The position numbers and the translations under genes are program-made. This document shows, piece by piece, positions 35,977 through 44,791 of a stretch of 64,000 nucleotides of DNA. The notes below the pieces were generated by a model. That model had not been told where the DNA came from. It saw nothing but the letters and a program-made list of their open reading frames with translations, and did no database searches. How positions within the stretch are numbered: position 1 is the stretch's first letter; each line of letters opens with the position of its first letter. The stretch is from Paraburkholderia phenoliruptrix (GTDB lineage: Bacteria; Pseudomonadota; Gammaproteobacteria; Burkholderiales; Burkholderiaceae), in contig NZ_JAEUAV010000017.1 in assembly GCF_019511605.1 (NCBI RefSeq), forward strand, positions 78,089 to 142,088. Reading direction: 5' to 3'.

Positions 35977-36666
35977 TCACTCGCCTTTGTTCTTGCCGAG
36001 ATCGACACCGAGTTGCTTGAGCTTGCGATACAGATGCGTGCGCTCCAGCCCGGTCTTTTCCGCGACACGCGTCATGCTGCCGTTCTCGCGCGCGAGGTGA
36101 TACTCGAAGTACGCACGCTCGAATGCATCGCGCGCATCGCGCAGCGGAATGTCGAACGAAATGGAGGCGGTTTGCGCCGCCAGCACGCCGCTGCCGTGAC
36201 CGTCTGCGGACAGCATGGGCAGCGCCGCCGCCGAAGCCACCGCTGACGAATTCATCGGCAAAGCCGATTTCGCCGCCGCGCCGCCGGGCTGCACCGCCGC
36301 CGTGCCGCGCGCCAGACCCTGCTCGACCGCCTTCAGCAGCTTCTGCAACGCAATCGGCTTCTCGAGAAAGTTGAGCGCGCCGATCTTGGTTGCTTCGACT
36401 GCCGTGTCGATGGTCGCGTGACCGGACATCATGATTACCGGCATGGTGAGCTGCCCCTGCGCAGCCCATTCCTTGAGCAACGTCACGCCGTCCGTATCGG
36501 GCATCCAGATGTCGAGCAGCACCAGGTCCGGCGCCTGACGCAAACGGAATTCGCGCGCCTGTTGCGCGTTTTCCGCCGCCTCCACGACATGCCCCTCGTC
36601 GCTCAGGATCTCCGAGAGCAATTCCCGGATGCCCATTTCATCATCTACCACCAGGATGGTTGCCAT
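35977..36666 (-). CDS. ntrX: NtrX-like response regulator lacking the AAA+ domain
   Basis: A 229-residue regulator. The receiver domain has D8-D9, the phospho-acceptor D52 (VLLDIWMPDTDG) and K103 (FLEKPIA). A low-complexity linker of about 60 residues leads directly to a Fis-type helix-turn-helix (ENGSMTRVAEKTGLERTHLYRKLKQLGV). Classical NtrX has a sigma-54-interacting AAA+ ATPase in the middle, which is missing here, so it cannot act as a normal sigma-54 activator. It abuts ntrY (36666/36667), which defines its partner. The pathway is probably nitrogen or redox regulation. Confidence 0.85.
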   Translation of the reverse strand: MATILVVDDEMGIRELLSEILSDEGHVVEAAENAQQAREFRLRQAPDLVLLDIWMPDTDGVTLLKEWAAQGQLTMPVIMMSGHATIDTAVEATKIGALNFLEKPIALQKLLKAVEQGLARGTAAVQPGGAAAKSALPMNSSAVASAAALPMLSADGHGSGVLAAQTASISFDIPLRDARDAFERAYFEYHLARENGSMTRVAEKTGLERTHLYRKLKQLGVDLGKNKGE

Positions 36667-39081
36667 TTACGCTGCCTTTGTCTGCACTGTTGCTTTTGTC
36701 TTTCCCTGCGACGCTCCGCCGTGCGCAGGACGCGGTCCCGCTTCGGGAGCCGCGGCGTCGTCTGCCAGTTGAAGGAACAGGATCGAAATCTGCGCGCCTT
36801 CGATCACATCGCCCGCTTTCATGCGATTGCGAATGTCGATGCGCGCGCCATGCTCGTCGACGATCTTCTTGACCATCGCAAGACCCAGGCCCGTGCCCTT
36901 GGCCTTGGTCGTCACGTAGGGCTCGAATGCACGCGTGAGAATACGTGTGGGGAAACCCGGTCCGTTATCCGACACTGTCAGACGCACAGCGACGCGTGCC
37001 TTGCCTTGTGCGTCGGGGTCTCCGTATTCTACTGTCCTCGTCTCGAGCAGCACACGCGGGCGTTCCACGTCGGCCACCGCGTCCTGTGCATTCTGCAGCA
37101 GGTTGTGAATCACCTGCCGCAATTGCGTTGCATCGCCGCGAATGGCAGGCAATTCCGACAGCTCGACCTGAATCGCGCCCTTGCCTTCTTCAATACCGTA
37201 CAGCGTCAGCACTTCGCTTACGAGGTCGTTCAATTGCAGATGCACGAGCACGGCGGGAGGCGTGCGCGCGTAATCGCGGAAATTGTCGACCATCTGCTTC
37301 ATCGCTGCGACCTGGTTCACGATGGTGGTCGCGCCGCGCTTGAGCACGTCTGCATCCGACGGGGCCAGCTTGTCGGCGAGTTTCATCTGCAGACGTTCGG
37401 CCGAAAGCTGGATAGGCGTGAGCGGATTCTTGATCTCGTGCGCAAGGCGCCGCGCGACCTCGCCCCATGCGATGGAGCGCTGCGCGGAAATCACGTCCGA
37501 GATATCGTCGAACACCACCACGTAGCCGGACGTCTGCATGTCCTGCGCGTCGCGATCAGTCGCGGACACGAGCCGCGCGCCGCGCACGAGCAGCGTGAGC
37601 GGCTCCGTTTCCCCAGGCACCTGAATCGAAAACTGCTGCTGCCAATGGCCGCCGTCGTCATGAGCGTCGCCACTCGCGGCCTCGCGATCGGCAAACGCCT
37701 TGCGCACCATGCCGCCGAATTCGCTCAACACGGCGATCTGTTCAAGCGCCGAGCCGAGCATCTCCTGAAACTGCTGACGGAAGATGCGCTCCGCGCCGCG
37801 ATTGGCCGTGGTGAGCCGGAACTGCCGGTCGAACACGAACACGCCCGCGGTGAGGTTCGCGAGAATGCTCTCCAGATATGCCTTCGAATGCTCGAGTGCA
37901 ATGCGGTTGTTCTCGACCGCCGCGCGCGCCTCGGCCAACTGCCGCGTCATCGCATTGAACGACTGCGTGAGAAAGCCAAGTTCGTCACGCGACTTGATTT
38001 CGCGCTTGGGCGTGTAGTCGCCCTCGGTGATTTCCTTCGTGCCCTGCGCGAGCAGGAACAGCGGCCGCGCTAACTGATTGCCGAGCGCGAGCGCGAGCAT
38101 CATCGCGATGAAGGTGGCGAGAAACAGCGCGAGCGTGAGCGTGCCGATGTACATCTTGCGCAAGCCGGTACGCCCCAGCGCTTTCTCCTGATACTCGCGA
38201 TAGGCACGCTGCACGGCGTCGGCATTACGGGCGAGCGATTGCGACACCGGCTGCGTGAGTTGCAGGAAACGCTCGGTGGGTTGCAGAAGCGTCGCGTTCG
38301 AATCGGGAATGCGCTGCACGACGCGCAAGCGCAGCGCGCCCTTGCTGCCCTGTACGCGAGGATCGCCGTCTACCTCGCCTTCTATTGCCGCATAGCCGCG
38401 TCTGCGCGCCTGGTCGATCATGAGCGACGTGGGCAGGTCGTTCGGCACGAGCGTCGCGTAATTGCCCGAGGCCTGTGCAACCACGTGCATGTCGGGCGTC
38501 GCGCCGGACATGCTGCGCGTAGGCTCGACGATCGTCGCATCCTGCACGCCGAACTGGTCGCGCAGGCGCAGCAGCGTGAGCGTGGTGCCGGCCGCGTCTG
38601 CACTCGCGAGCTGCTCGGACATCAGGCGCCCCTTGGTTTGCAGATCGGACAGCGACGCGTCGAGCATGCCGCGCCCAAGGTTCAGACCCGATGTGAGCGC
38701 GGTTTCCACATTCACGTCGAACCAGGACTCGATACTGCGCGACACGAACTGGTACGAGACCACGTAGATGATGCCGCCCGGCACCACGCCGACCAGCGCC
38801 ATGAAGAACGCGAGCTTCGCCAGCAGCCGTGTGCCGAACTTACCCCTTCTCAGGCGCGCGATAATGACGACAACCAGCGTCGCGACCACCAGCAAGAAGA
38901 TGATCGCGACCACGAGGTTGGCCGCATACAGCCATTGGTAATAGCGGTCGAAGAATTCGGTGTTCGCGCTGGCCGCGGCGAGCAGCACAAGCAACAGCAC
39001 GGCCGTCACGGCGACCGTGGACACCAGCACGCGCACGACGATGCTGCTGACGCTGGTGGCGGAGCGCACTTTATTTAGCAC
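36667..39081 (-). CDS. ntrY: NtrY-like membrane histidine kinase
   Basis: An 804-residue sensor kinase. At least three transmembrane helices occupy the N-terminus (VLVSTVAVTAVLLLVLLAAAS, YAANLVVAIIFLLVVATLVVV, LLAKLAFFMALVGVVPGGIIY). A periplasmic region and a further helix (IGTLTLALFLATFIAMMLALA) precede HAMP (PLFLLAQGTKEITEGDY), a PAS domain, HisKA with H548 in RRLAHEIKNPLTPIQLSAERL, and HATPase_c (SDNGPGFP, KGTGLGLAMVKKIV). The organisation matches NtrY. It overlaps the DUF4390 gene upstream by 11 bases and is followed immediately by its regulator. Confidence 0.9.
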   Translation of the reverse strand: MLNKVRSATSVSSIVVRVLVSTVAVTAVLLLVLLAAASANTEFFDRYYQWLYAANLVVAIIFLLVVATLVVVIIARLRRGKFGTRLLAKLAFFMALVGVVPGGIIYVVSYQFVSRSIESWFDVNVETALTSGLNLGRGMLDASLSDLQTKGRLMSEQLASADAAGTTLTLLRLRDQFGVQDATIVEPTRSMSGATPDMHVVAQASGNYATLVPNDLPTSLMIDQARRRGYAAIEGEVDGDPRVQGSKGALRLRVVQRIPDSNATLLQPTERFLQLTQPVSQSLARNADAVQRAYREYQEKALGRTGLRKMYIGTLTLALFLATFIAMMLALALGNQLARPLFLLAQGTKEITEGDYTPKREIKSRDELGFLTQSFNAMTRQLAEARAAVENNRIALEHSKAYLESILANLTAGVFVFDRQFRLTTANRGAERIFRQQFQEMLGSALEQIAVLSEFGGMVRKAFADREAASGDAHDDGGHWQQQFSIQVPGETEPLTLLVRGARLVSATDRDAQDMQTSGYVVVFDDISDVISAQRSIAWGEVARRLAHEIKNPLTPIQLSAERLQMKLADKLAPSDADVLKRGATTIVNQVAAMKQMVDNFRDYARTPPAVLVHLQLNDLVSEVLTLYGIEEGKGAIQVELSELPAIRGDATQLRQVIHNLLQNAQDAVADVERPRVLLETRTVEYGDPDAQGKARVAVRLTVSDNGPGFPTRILTRAFEPYVTTKAKGTGLGLAMVKKIVDEHGARIDIRNRMKAGDVIEGAQISILFLQLADDAAAPEAGPRPAHGGASQGKTKATVQTKAA

Positions 39082-39670
39082 GTTCGGTCACCGTAAAAGT
39101 AAAGCGCTTCCATTCCGACGCAAGGTTCCAGTCGCGGTTGTTCACCGCGTCGATCTGGAACGGCTTGGGCATCAACGCAATGTCGAGTTGCATGCGCACC
39201 GATGCCGTGTAGGTCTCGCCCGGGTGCACGTCGCTGCGCTCGATCACGTGCCACGACGACACGTGCTTGATGACCGCAAGCGCGTCCTTCAGCGTGGAGA
39301 AGCCAAACTGCAAGCCGCCGGAAGACACGCCCTGCACGCGATATTCGCGCGTGAGCGGCTGGAACGACAGCCGCAGAGTCTGCGACACGTTGACCGGCTG
39401 TTCGTCGAACCAGTACCAGCGCGGCCGGCTCAGTTCGAAATCGGTCGTGAAGTAAAGCGGAATGCCTTTGTTGACTGCGTCTTCGAGATTGCTGTTCAGC
39501 TCGAAATCGAAACGCGCCTCGAGGCTCCAACCGGAGTTGTCCGCTTGCAGCGAAGCGCGCTGCACGGCAATCGGCTCAGCGTGCGCCGCGCCGGGCGCGG
39601 CCAGCCACACGGCCAGCGCGATCCAAAGCACGGCGACGAGCCGAAGCGGGAAGAAGCGTTTGATGGTCAC
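39071..39670 (-). CDS. DUF4390 exported protein
   Basis: A 199-residue protein with a signal peptide (LVAVLWIALAVWLAAPGAAHA). The mature part, with blocks such as LYFTTDFELSRPRWYWFDEQ, LRLSFQPLTREYRV and SEWKRFTFTV, is the DUF4390 domain. Its function is unknown, but in betaproteobacteria it lies between rsmB and ntrY, as here, overlapping both neighbours (4 and 11 bases). The position suggests a role in signal input to NtrY, which is an inference only. Confidence 0.85.
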   Translation of the reverse strand: MTIKRFFPLRLVAVLWIALAVWLAAPGAAHAEPIAVQRASLQADNSGWSLEARFDFELNSNLEDAVNKGIPLYFTTDFELSRPRWYWFDEQPVNVSQTLRLSFQPLTREYRVQGVSSGGLQFGFSTLKDALAVIKHVSSWHVIERSDVHPGETYTASVRMQLDIALMPKPFQIDAVNNRDWNLASEWKRFTFTVTERAK

Positions 39671-41106
39671 CGTTTCTGAAAGCGCGCGTAGAAAAATCCG
39701 TCGTGGTCTGAGTTCGCGCCGGCGCTGGTGTCAGCGAATCCTCCGGCATGAGAACCGGCCGATGTGTCGGCGGGCGCGCGGGCGACTGAAGGTAGAAGTT
39801 GCCCCGGCGCGTCCAATCGTACCGCATCCTGATGGTTGTTTCCAAACCACTGCGCCTGCAACTCGCCTTCTTCGGGAAAGATCGAGCACGTAACGTAGAG
39901 CAATTCGCCGCCAGGTTTCACAAGCGGCCAGAGTGCGCCGAGAATGCGACGCTGTTCGTCGACGAGCGCGGGAATGTCGGACGCGCGGCGCAACCAGCGA
40001 ATGTCCGGATGACGCCGCACGATGCCCGATGCCGAGCACGGCACGTCCGCGAGAATGCGGTCGAATGGCTGGTCGATGTCGTCGTGCCATTTGGACGGCG
40101 CCCCCGCGTCGCCAATTCGCACCTCTGCTTCGAGCTTGAGCCGCTGCAGGTTTTCGCCGATGCGCCTTGCGCGCGCCACGTCGCTTTCGAGCGCTACCAG
40201 TTGCAGGTTTGCGAGCTCAAGCAAATGTCCGGTCTTGCCGCCCGGCGCCGCGCACGCGTCCAGCACGCGCATGCCGTCACGCACGCCGAGCAGTTGCGCC
40301 GCGAGTTGAGCGCCTGCGTCCTGCACCGAGACAACGCCCTCGTTGAAGCCTGGAATACGGTCGACCGGCATCGGCGTGGCTAGCTTGACCGCGTGCTCGC
40401 CCGCTTTGCTCGCGGCAATGTGATGCTGCTCGAGCAATTGCAAATAGGCTTCGACCGTCGAATGCCGTGCGTTCACGCGCAACGTCAATGGACCTTGGGT
40501 GTTGCCGGCCGCCAGCACGTCTTGCCATGCTTCAGGCCACGCGCGCCTCACTGCGTCGATCCACCATGTAGGGTAATTCCAGCGCGCCACTTCGTCGCTT
40601 TGCGCTTCGGTCAGCAATTGCTCGCGCTCGCGTAGGAAGTTGCGCAGCACCGCGTTGACCAGCCCCTTCGCAAACGTGAATTCGCGACGGGCCGAAATCG
40701 CCCTGACCGCCTGATCGACGACCGTGAACGGCGTATAAGCCGCGCTGGCTTCGTCGTCGATCAGGAGCGCGAGCGCGCACGCCAGCACATGACCGACATG
40801 CGGCGGCGGCGCCTTCTTGACGAGCCGTGCGATCAGCCACTCGGCGGTGCCCAGCCGCCGCATCGTGCGATAGGCGATGTCCTGCACGGCGCCGCGCGCA
40901 GCAGCGGCGCTGCCCTCGGGTGCGGACACGAAAACGGATTGCAGCGCGGCCGGCAAAGCCGCGCCGAGGCGCACGGCGCCGACCGCTTGCGCGGCGCAAT
41001 CGAGCGCGAAGCCGAGCGATTCCGGCGCGAGATGCAGCACGGACAAGCGGGACTCGCGCGGACGCGCCGACGAAGAAGCAGAACGCGAAGAAGGCTTTGG
41101 GATCAT
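39667..41106 (-). CDS. rsmB: 16S rRNA (cytosine-967-C5)-methyltransferase
   Basis: A 479-residue enzyme with an N-terminal NusB-like RNA-binding domain (about 30-190; TAEWLIARLVKKAPPP, FTFAKGLVNAVLRNFLRE) and a C-terminal SAM-dependent methyltransferase. The SAM site is VLDACAAPGGKTGHLLEL; the two catalytic Cys motifs are DVPCSASGIVRR and YVTCSIFPEEGE. I used the ATG at 41106 (MIPKPSSRSAS). It is the first gene of a compact leftward block with DUF4390, ntrY and ntrX. Confidence 0.93.
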   Translation of the reverse strand: MIPKPSSRSASSSARPRESRLSVLHLAPESLGFALDCAAQAVGAVRLGAALPAALQSVFVSAPEGSAAAARGAVQDIAYRTMRRLGTAEWLIARLVKKAPPPHVGHVLACALALLIDDEASAAYTPFTVVDQAVRAISARREFTFAKGLVNAVLRNFLREREQLLTEAQSDEVARWNYPTWWIDAVRRAWPEAWQDVLAAGNTQGPLTLRVNARHSTVEAYLQLLEQHHIAASKAGEHAVKLATPMPVDRIPGFNEGVVSVQDAGAQLAAQLLGVRDGMRVLDACAAPGGKTGHLLELANLQLVALESDVARARRIGENLQRLKLEAEVRIGDAGAPSKWHDDIDQPFDRILADVPCSASGIVRRHPDIRWLRRASDIPALVDEQRRILGALWPLVKPGGELLYVTCSIFPEEGELQAQWFGNNHQDAVRLDAPGQLLPSVARAPADTSAGSHAGGFADTSAGANSDHDGFFYARFQKR

Positions 41107-41224
41107 GGGAACACGAAGGCAGGCCGCGCAGTAGGCGCGGCACAATGAACACACATTGTAGCGTGGCGCGGGCCGCGGACCGGCAGCCCAAGGGCGGCGC
41201 GGCGCCGGCTCGCGTTGGTCAAAC

Positions 41225-41254
41225 AAAAAAGGCGGGTCCGAAGACCCGCCTTTG
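41225..41254 (-). terminator. Terminator of htpX
   Basis: Perfect stem GGCGGGTC / GACCCGCC with tetraloop CGAA (41231-41250), extended by AAA/TTT. On the minus strand it is followed by a run of T (41225-41230). It separates htpX from rsmB. Confidence 0.85.
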
Positions 41255-41292
41255 TCTTTTTCAGACCGCGCGTGACACCGCGCACACGCGCC

Positions 41293-42150
41293 TTATTCGA
41301 AGCGCCCGGTGCGCGCCATCTCCATCAGACGCGCGATGCGTTCTTCCGTCGCCGGGTGCGTCGAAAACAGATTCGCAATGCCGCCGCCCGCGAGCGGGTT
41401 CATGATCATCATCTGCGCGGTGGCCGGATGCTGCTCGGCTGCGGGAAACGGAATGCCGCTCGCGTAACGGTGAATCTTGTCGAGCGCCGAAGCGAGCGCC
41501 TGCGGGTCGCCGGAAATCTGCGCGCCGCCGCGGTCGGCCTCGAACTCTCGCGCACGCGAAATGGCCATCTGGATCAGCGCGCCCGCAATCGGCGCAAGCA
41601 GCGCGACCGCAATTCCGGCGATCGGGTTCACGGGACGACCGTTTTCGTCGCGGCCGCCAAAGAACATGGCGAAATTCGCGAGCGCGGAAATTGCGCCAGC
41701 CATGGTGGCCGAAATCGTCGAGATCAGAATGTCGCGATGCTTGACGTGCGCCAGTTCGTGCGCCATCACACCGCGCATTTCGCGCTCGGACAGCACGCGC
41801 AGAATGCCGGTGGTGGCCGCCACGGCCGCATGCTCCGGGTTGCGGCCGGTCGCAAACGCGTTGGGCGCGTCTTCGTTGATCAGGTAGACGCGCGGCATCG
41901 GCAGGCCGGCGCGCGTGGAGAGCTCGCGCACCATGCGGTAGAACTGCGGCGCGCTGGTTTCGTCGACTTCCTGCGCGTTGTACATGCGCAGCACCATCTT
42001 GTCCGAGAACCAGTACGAGAAGAAATTCATACCCAGCGCAATGACGAGCGCGATCGTCATGCCGCGCGACCCGCCGATCATTCCGCCGATCACGATGAAA
42101 AGGGCCGTGATCGCGGCCATCAACATCGCGGTTTTGACCCAATTGAACAT
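41293..42150 (-). CDS. htpX: Membrane metalloprotease HtpX
   Basis: A 285-residue M48B protease of inner-membrane quality control. Two N-terminal and two central hydrophobic segments flank the zinc site H131-E132-x2-H135 (VMAHELAHVKHRD), with the third ligand in SRAREFEADRGG. The start at 42150 gives MFNWVKTAMLMAAITALF, the family N-terminus. E. coli htpX responds to envelope or heat stress; no regulatory site was recognised here. Confidence 0.95.
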   Translation of the reverse strand: MFNWVKTAMLMAAITALFIVIGGMIGGSRGMTIALVIALGMNFFSYWFSDKMVLRMYNAQEVDETSAPQFYRMVRELSTRAGLPMPRVYLINEDAPNAFATGRNPEHAAVAATTGILRVLSEREMRGVMAHELAHVKHRDILISTISATMAGAISALANFAMFFGGRDENGRPVNPIAGIAVALLAPIAGALIQMAISRAREFEADRGGAQISGDPQALASALDKIHRYASGIPFPAAEQHPATAQMMIMNPLAGGGIANLFSTHPATEERIARLMEMARTGRFE

Positions 42151-42254
42151 GTCTGCAACTCCTTGCCCTAACGCGGGGTTCATATCCGTGCCGCAGCAAC
42201 GCGGCGCCTGATTGTAAGCGAAATGTTAGATATGGACGCGTGCGGAAAATTCAA

Positions 42255-42896
42255 TTATCTCGATGCAGTCGCGAGCTTGATCCCCAAGCCGACAAAAGCG
42301 CTGCCTACGCCGCGGTCGAGCCACTTCTTCACCGACGGCTTGCCGGAGAAGCGCTGCGTCACGCTGCCCGCGACCCACGCGACGAAGCTGTTCCACAGCA
42401 TGCTCATGACGACAAACACGGCGCCCAGCGTGAGAAAGGCGAGCGCCTTCTGCTGGGTGCCCGCGGCAACGAACTGGGGGAAGAACGAGACGAAGAAAAG
42501 CACCACCTTCGGGTTCAGAACATTGGTCCAGAAGCCTTGCAGAAAAAGCTGGCGCAGCGACTTCGGCGCGCCGGCCGCGCGTGCCGCGCCGCGAGCCTCG
42601 TCCACGGCGGGCCGGGCGAAAATGAGCCGCACGCCCAGATAAATCAGATAGATCGCGCCGACAAACTTGATGACCGTGAACGCCGTGGCCGACGCGGCGA
42701 GCAGCGCCGTCAGCCCGAATGCGCACGCGAGCGAGTGCACGCAGCAACCGGCCGAAATGCCCAGCGCGGACATGAGCCCCGCCCCTCGGCCTTGCGCGAC
42801 ACTGCGCCCGACGATATACGCCGTATCCGGCCCGGGCGTGACGTTCAGCAGAAAAACGGCGACCACGAAAAACTCGAAATGGGTAATGCCGAACAT
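42255..42896 (-). CDS. LysE/RhtB family amino-acid exporter
   Basis: A 213-residue inner-membrane protein with about six hydrophobic segments. The RhtB signature is near the N-terminus (NVTPGPDTAYIVGRSVAQGRG), followed by SALGISAGCCVHS, and the conserved FLQGFWTNVLNPKVVLFFVSFFPQF is central. Members export homoserine, threonine, lysine or related compounds; the substrate is not predictable. It stands alone between htpX and fmt. Confidence 0.88.
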   Translation of the reverse strand: MFGITHFEFFVVAVFLLNVTPGPDTAYIVGRSVAQGRGAGLMSALGISAGCCVHSLACAFGLTALLAASATAFTVIKFVGAIYLIYLGVRLIFARPAVDEARGAARAAGAPKSLRQLFLQGFWTNVLNPKVVLFFVSFFPQFVAAGTQQKALAFLTLGAVFVVMSMLWNSFVAWVAGSVTQRFSGKPSVKKWLDRGVGSAFVGLGIKLATASR

Positions 42897-43021
42897 GGGA
42901 ATCCTCGAAAACTGAGTCTCTGCAGGAGGGATTCTAACGCGCGGCGTGCGCGCGCCGGTGCCGCCTGCGCCATCGGTCGAACGAGCGATGGGCTAGCGCT
43001 GGCGGGCCGTGCCGGGCTCTG

Positions 43022-44008
43022 TCAGCCTGCTTCGGGAAGCTGAAACCGCTGACCGGCAGCGAGCGCAAAGCCTGCCAGGAATTCGCGCACCGGCAGGCGT
43101 TTGCCGCCGGGTTTTTGCAATTGCGTGAGACAAAGCGCGCCTTCGCCGCAGGCCACCACTACGCCCTCCGCGGACACGCCGATGACGGTGCCCGGTGCCG
43201 CGTGGCTGGTGGCGTTTTCGGCCGTGGCCGCCCAGATTTTGATCGAGGTGCCGTCTTCGAGCGTGGCCACGCCGCCAGGGAACGGATCGAACGCGCGCAC
43301 CTGGCGCGCGAGCGCCGCGGCCGGCCGACGCCAGTCGAGGGCGGCCTCGTGCTTGCCGATCTTTTCCGCGTAGGTCACGCCGTCGGCAGGTTGCGGCGTG
43401 GAAGTCAGCTTGCCGCGCTTCTCGAGTTCGACGAGCGCCTCGACGATCAGCCGGGCGCCGTCTTGTGCGAGGCGGTCGTGCAACGTGGCGGTGGTGTCGT
43501 CGGCGGAGATCGGCGTGCGCGTTTCGGAGATCATCGCGCCGGTGTCGAGGCCGGCATCCATCTGCATGAGCGTGATGCCCGTTTGCGCATCGCCCGCCTC
43601 GATCGCGCGGTGAATCGGCGCGGCGCCACGCCAGCGCGGCAGCAGCGACGCGTGAATATTGATGCAGCCGAACGGCGCAATGTCGAGCACTTCCTGCGGC
43701 AGGATCAGGCCATACGCGGCCACCACCATCACGTCGTGCGGCGTGGCGCGCAACTGATCGATGGCCGCCGCGGCCTCGGCCGGATACTTGCCCGCGCGGC
43801 GCAACGACTGCGGTTGCGCGAGCGCAAGCCCGTGCTCCACGGCGTAACGCTTGACGGGACTGGCCTGCAGTCTCATGCCGCGCCCCGCCGGCCGGTCCGG
43901 CTGGGTGAGCACGAGCGGCACAGGAAAACCCGCACCGTGAATGGCGGCGAGCGCCGCCGCAGCGAATTCCGGCGTGCCGGCAAAGACAACGCGCAACGAA
44001 TGACTCAT
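43022..44008 (-). CDS. fmt: Methionyl-tRNA formyltransferase
   Basis: A 328-residue enzyme that formylates initiator Met-tRNA. The N-terminal formyltransferase domain begins LRVVFAGTPEFAAAAL and contains LILPQEVLDIAPFGCINIHASLLPRWRGAAPIHRAI, the catalytic Asn-His-Asp region, and MDAGLDTGAMI. The C-terminal domain covers about 205-328. It follows def (37 bases) in the leftward def-fmt operon. Confidence 0.96.
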   Translation of the reverse strand: MSHSLRVVFAGTPEFAAAALAAIHGAGFPVPLVLTQPDRPAGRGMRLQASPVKRYAVEHGLALAQPQSLRRAGKYPAEAAAAIDQLRATPHDVMVVAAYGLILPQEVLDIAPFGCINIHASLLPRWRGAAPIHRAIEAGDAQTGITLMQMDAGLDTGAMISETRTPISADDTTATLHDRLAQDGARLIVEALVELEKRGKLTSTPQPADGVTYAEKIGKHEAALDWRRPAAALARQVRAFDPFPGGVATLEDGTSIKIWAATAENATSHAAPGTVIGVSAEGVVVACGEGALCLTQLQKPGGKRLPVREFLAGFALAAGQRFQLPEAG

Positions 44009-44045
44009 GAGCGGGACAGGAAGCAGGGAACGGGACGGGCGCGCA

Positions 44046-44549
44046 TTACATCGCGTGGGCGAGCTTTTTCATCTTGCTCTTGATGCGCGTCTGCTTCAGC
44101 GGCGACAGATACTCGACGAACACGCGGCCCATCAGGTGATCCATTTCGTGCTGGATGCACACGGCGAGAAGGCCCTCGCAATCCATCTCGAACGTTTCGC
44201 CCTTCTCGTTCAGCGCCCGCACGCGCACTTTCTCCGCGCGCTCCACGTTGTCGTAAATGCCCGGCACCGACAGGCAGCCTTCTTCCGACAGCTTTTTCTC
44301 GTTGCTCGACCAGACGATTTCCGGGTTGATGAACGCGAGCAACTGGTCGTGCGCGTCCGACACGTCGATCACGATCACGCGCTCGTGCACGTCCACCTGG
44401 GTGGCAGCGAGGCCGACGCCCGGTGCGGCATACATGGTTTCGGCCATATCCGCGACGAGGCGGCGGATACGGTCGTTGACCTCTTCCACCGGCTTCGCAA
44501 CCTTGTGCAGCCGTTTGTCCGGGTAATTGAGGATGTTCAGTAAAGCCAT
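44046..44549 (-). CDS. def: Peptide deformylase
   Basis: A 167-residue metallo-hydrolase that removes the formyl group from new proteins. All three signature motifs are present: GVGLAATQ (45-52), EGCLSVP with metal ligand C92, and QHEMDHLMG with H134, E135 and H138. It is the first gene of the leftward def-fmt operon and is divergent from dprA, the usual arrangement in many proteobacteria. Confidence 0.97.
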   Translation of the reverse strand: MALLNILNYPDKRLHKVAKPVEEVNDRIRRLVADMAETMYAAPGVGLAATQVDVHERVIVIDVSDAHDQLLAFINPEIVWSSNEKKLSEEGCLSVPGIYDNVERAEKVRVRALNEKGETFEMDCEGLLAVCIQHEMDHLMGRVFVEYLSPLKQTRIKSKMKKLAHAM

Positions 44550-44791
44550 GATTTCGAGTGTGAATTTTTGGCGCCGCTCAGCTGGGGAAGGCTCGCGTTG
44601 GCCATTCGGCCAGCTTGTGAGCCCGTCGCAATACGCACACGATAGATGGTGTCGAACCGGTTCGATTCAACGCGCGCTAGCGCTGACGACGAGCCCGCGC
44701 GGGTGGGCGCGGCGCTGCAGTTATTTCGGATGATGAAAATTTTAGCATGGCGCCCGCCTGCCCGCTGGCCCTGCACGAGGATCGACGCGCA

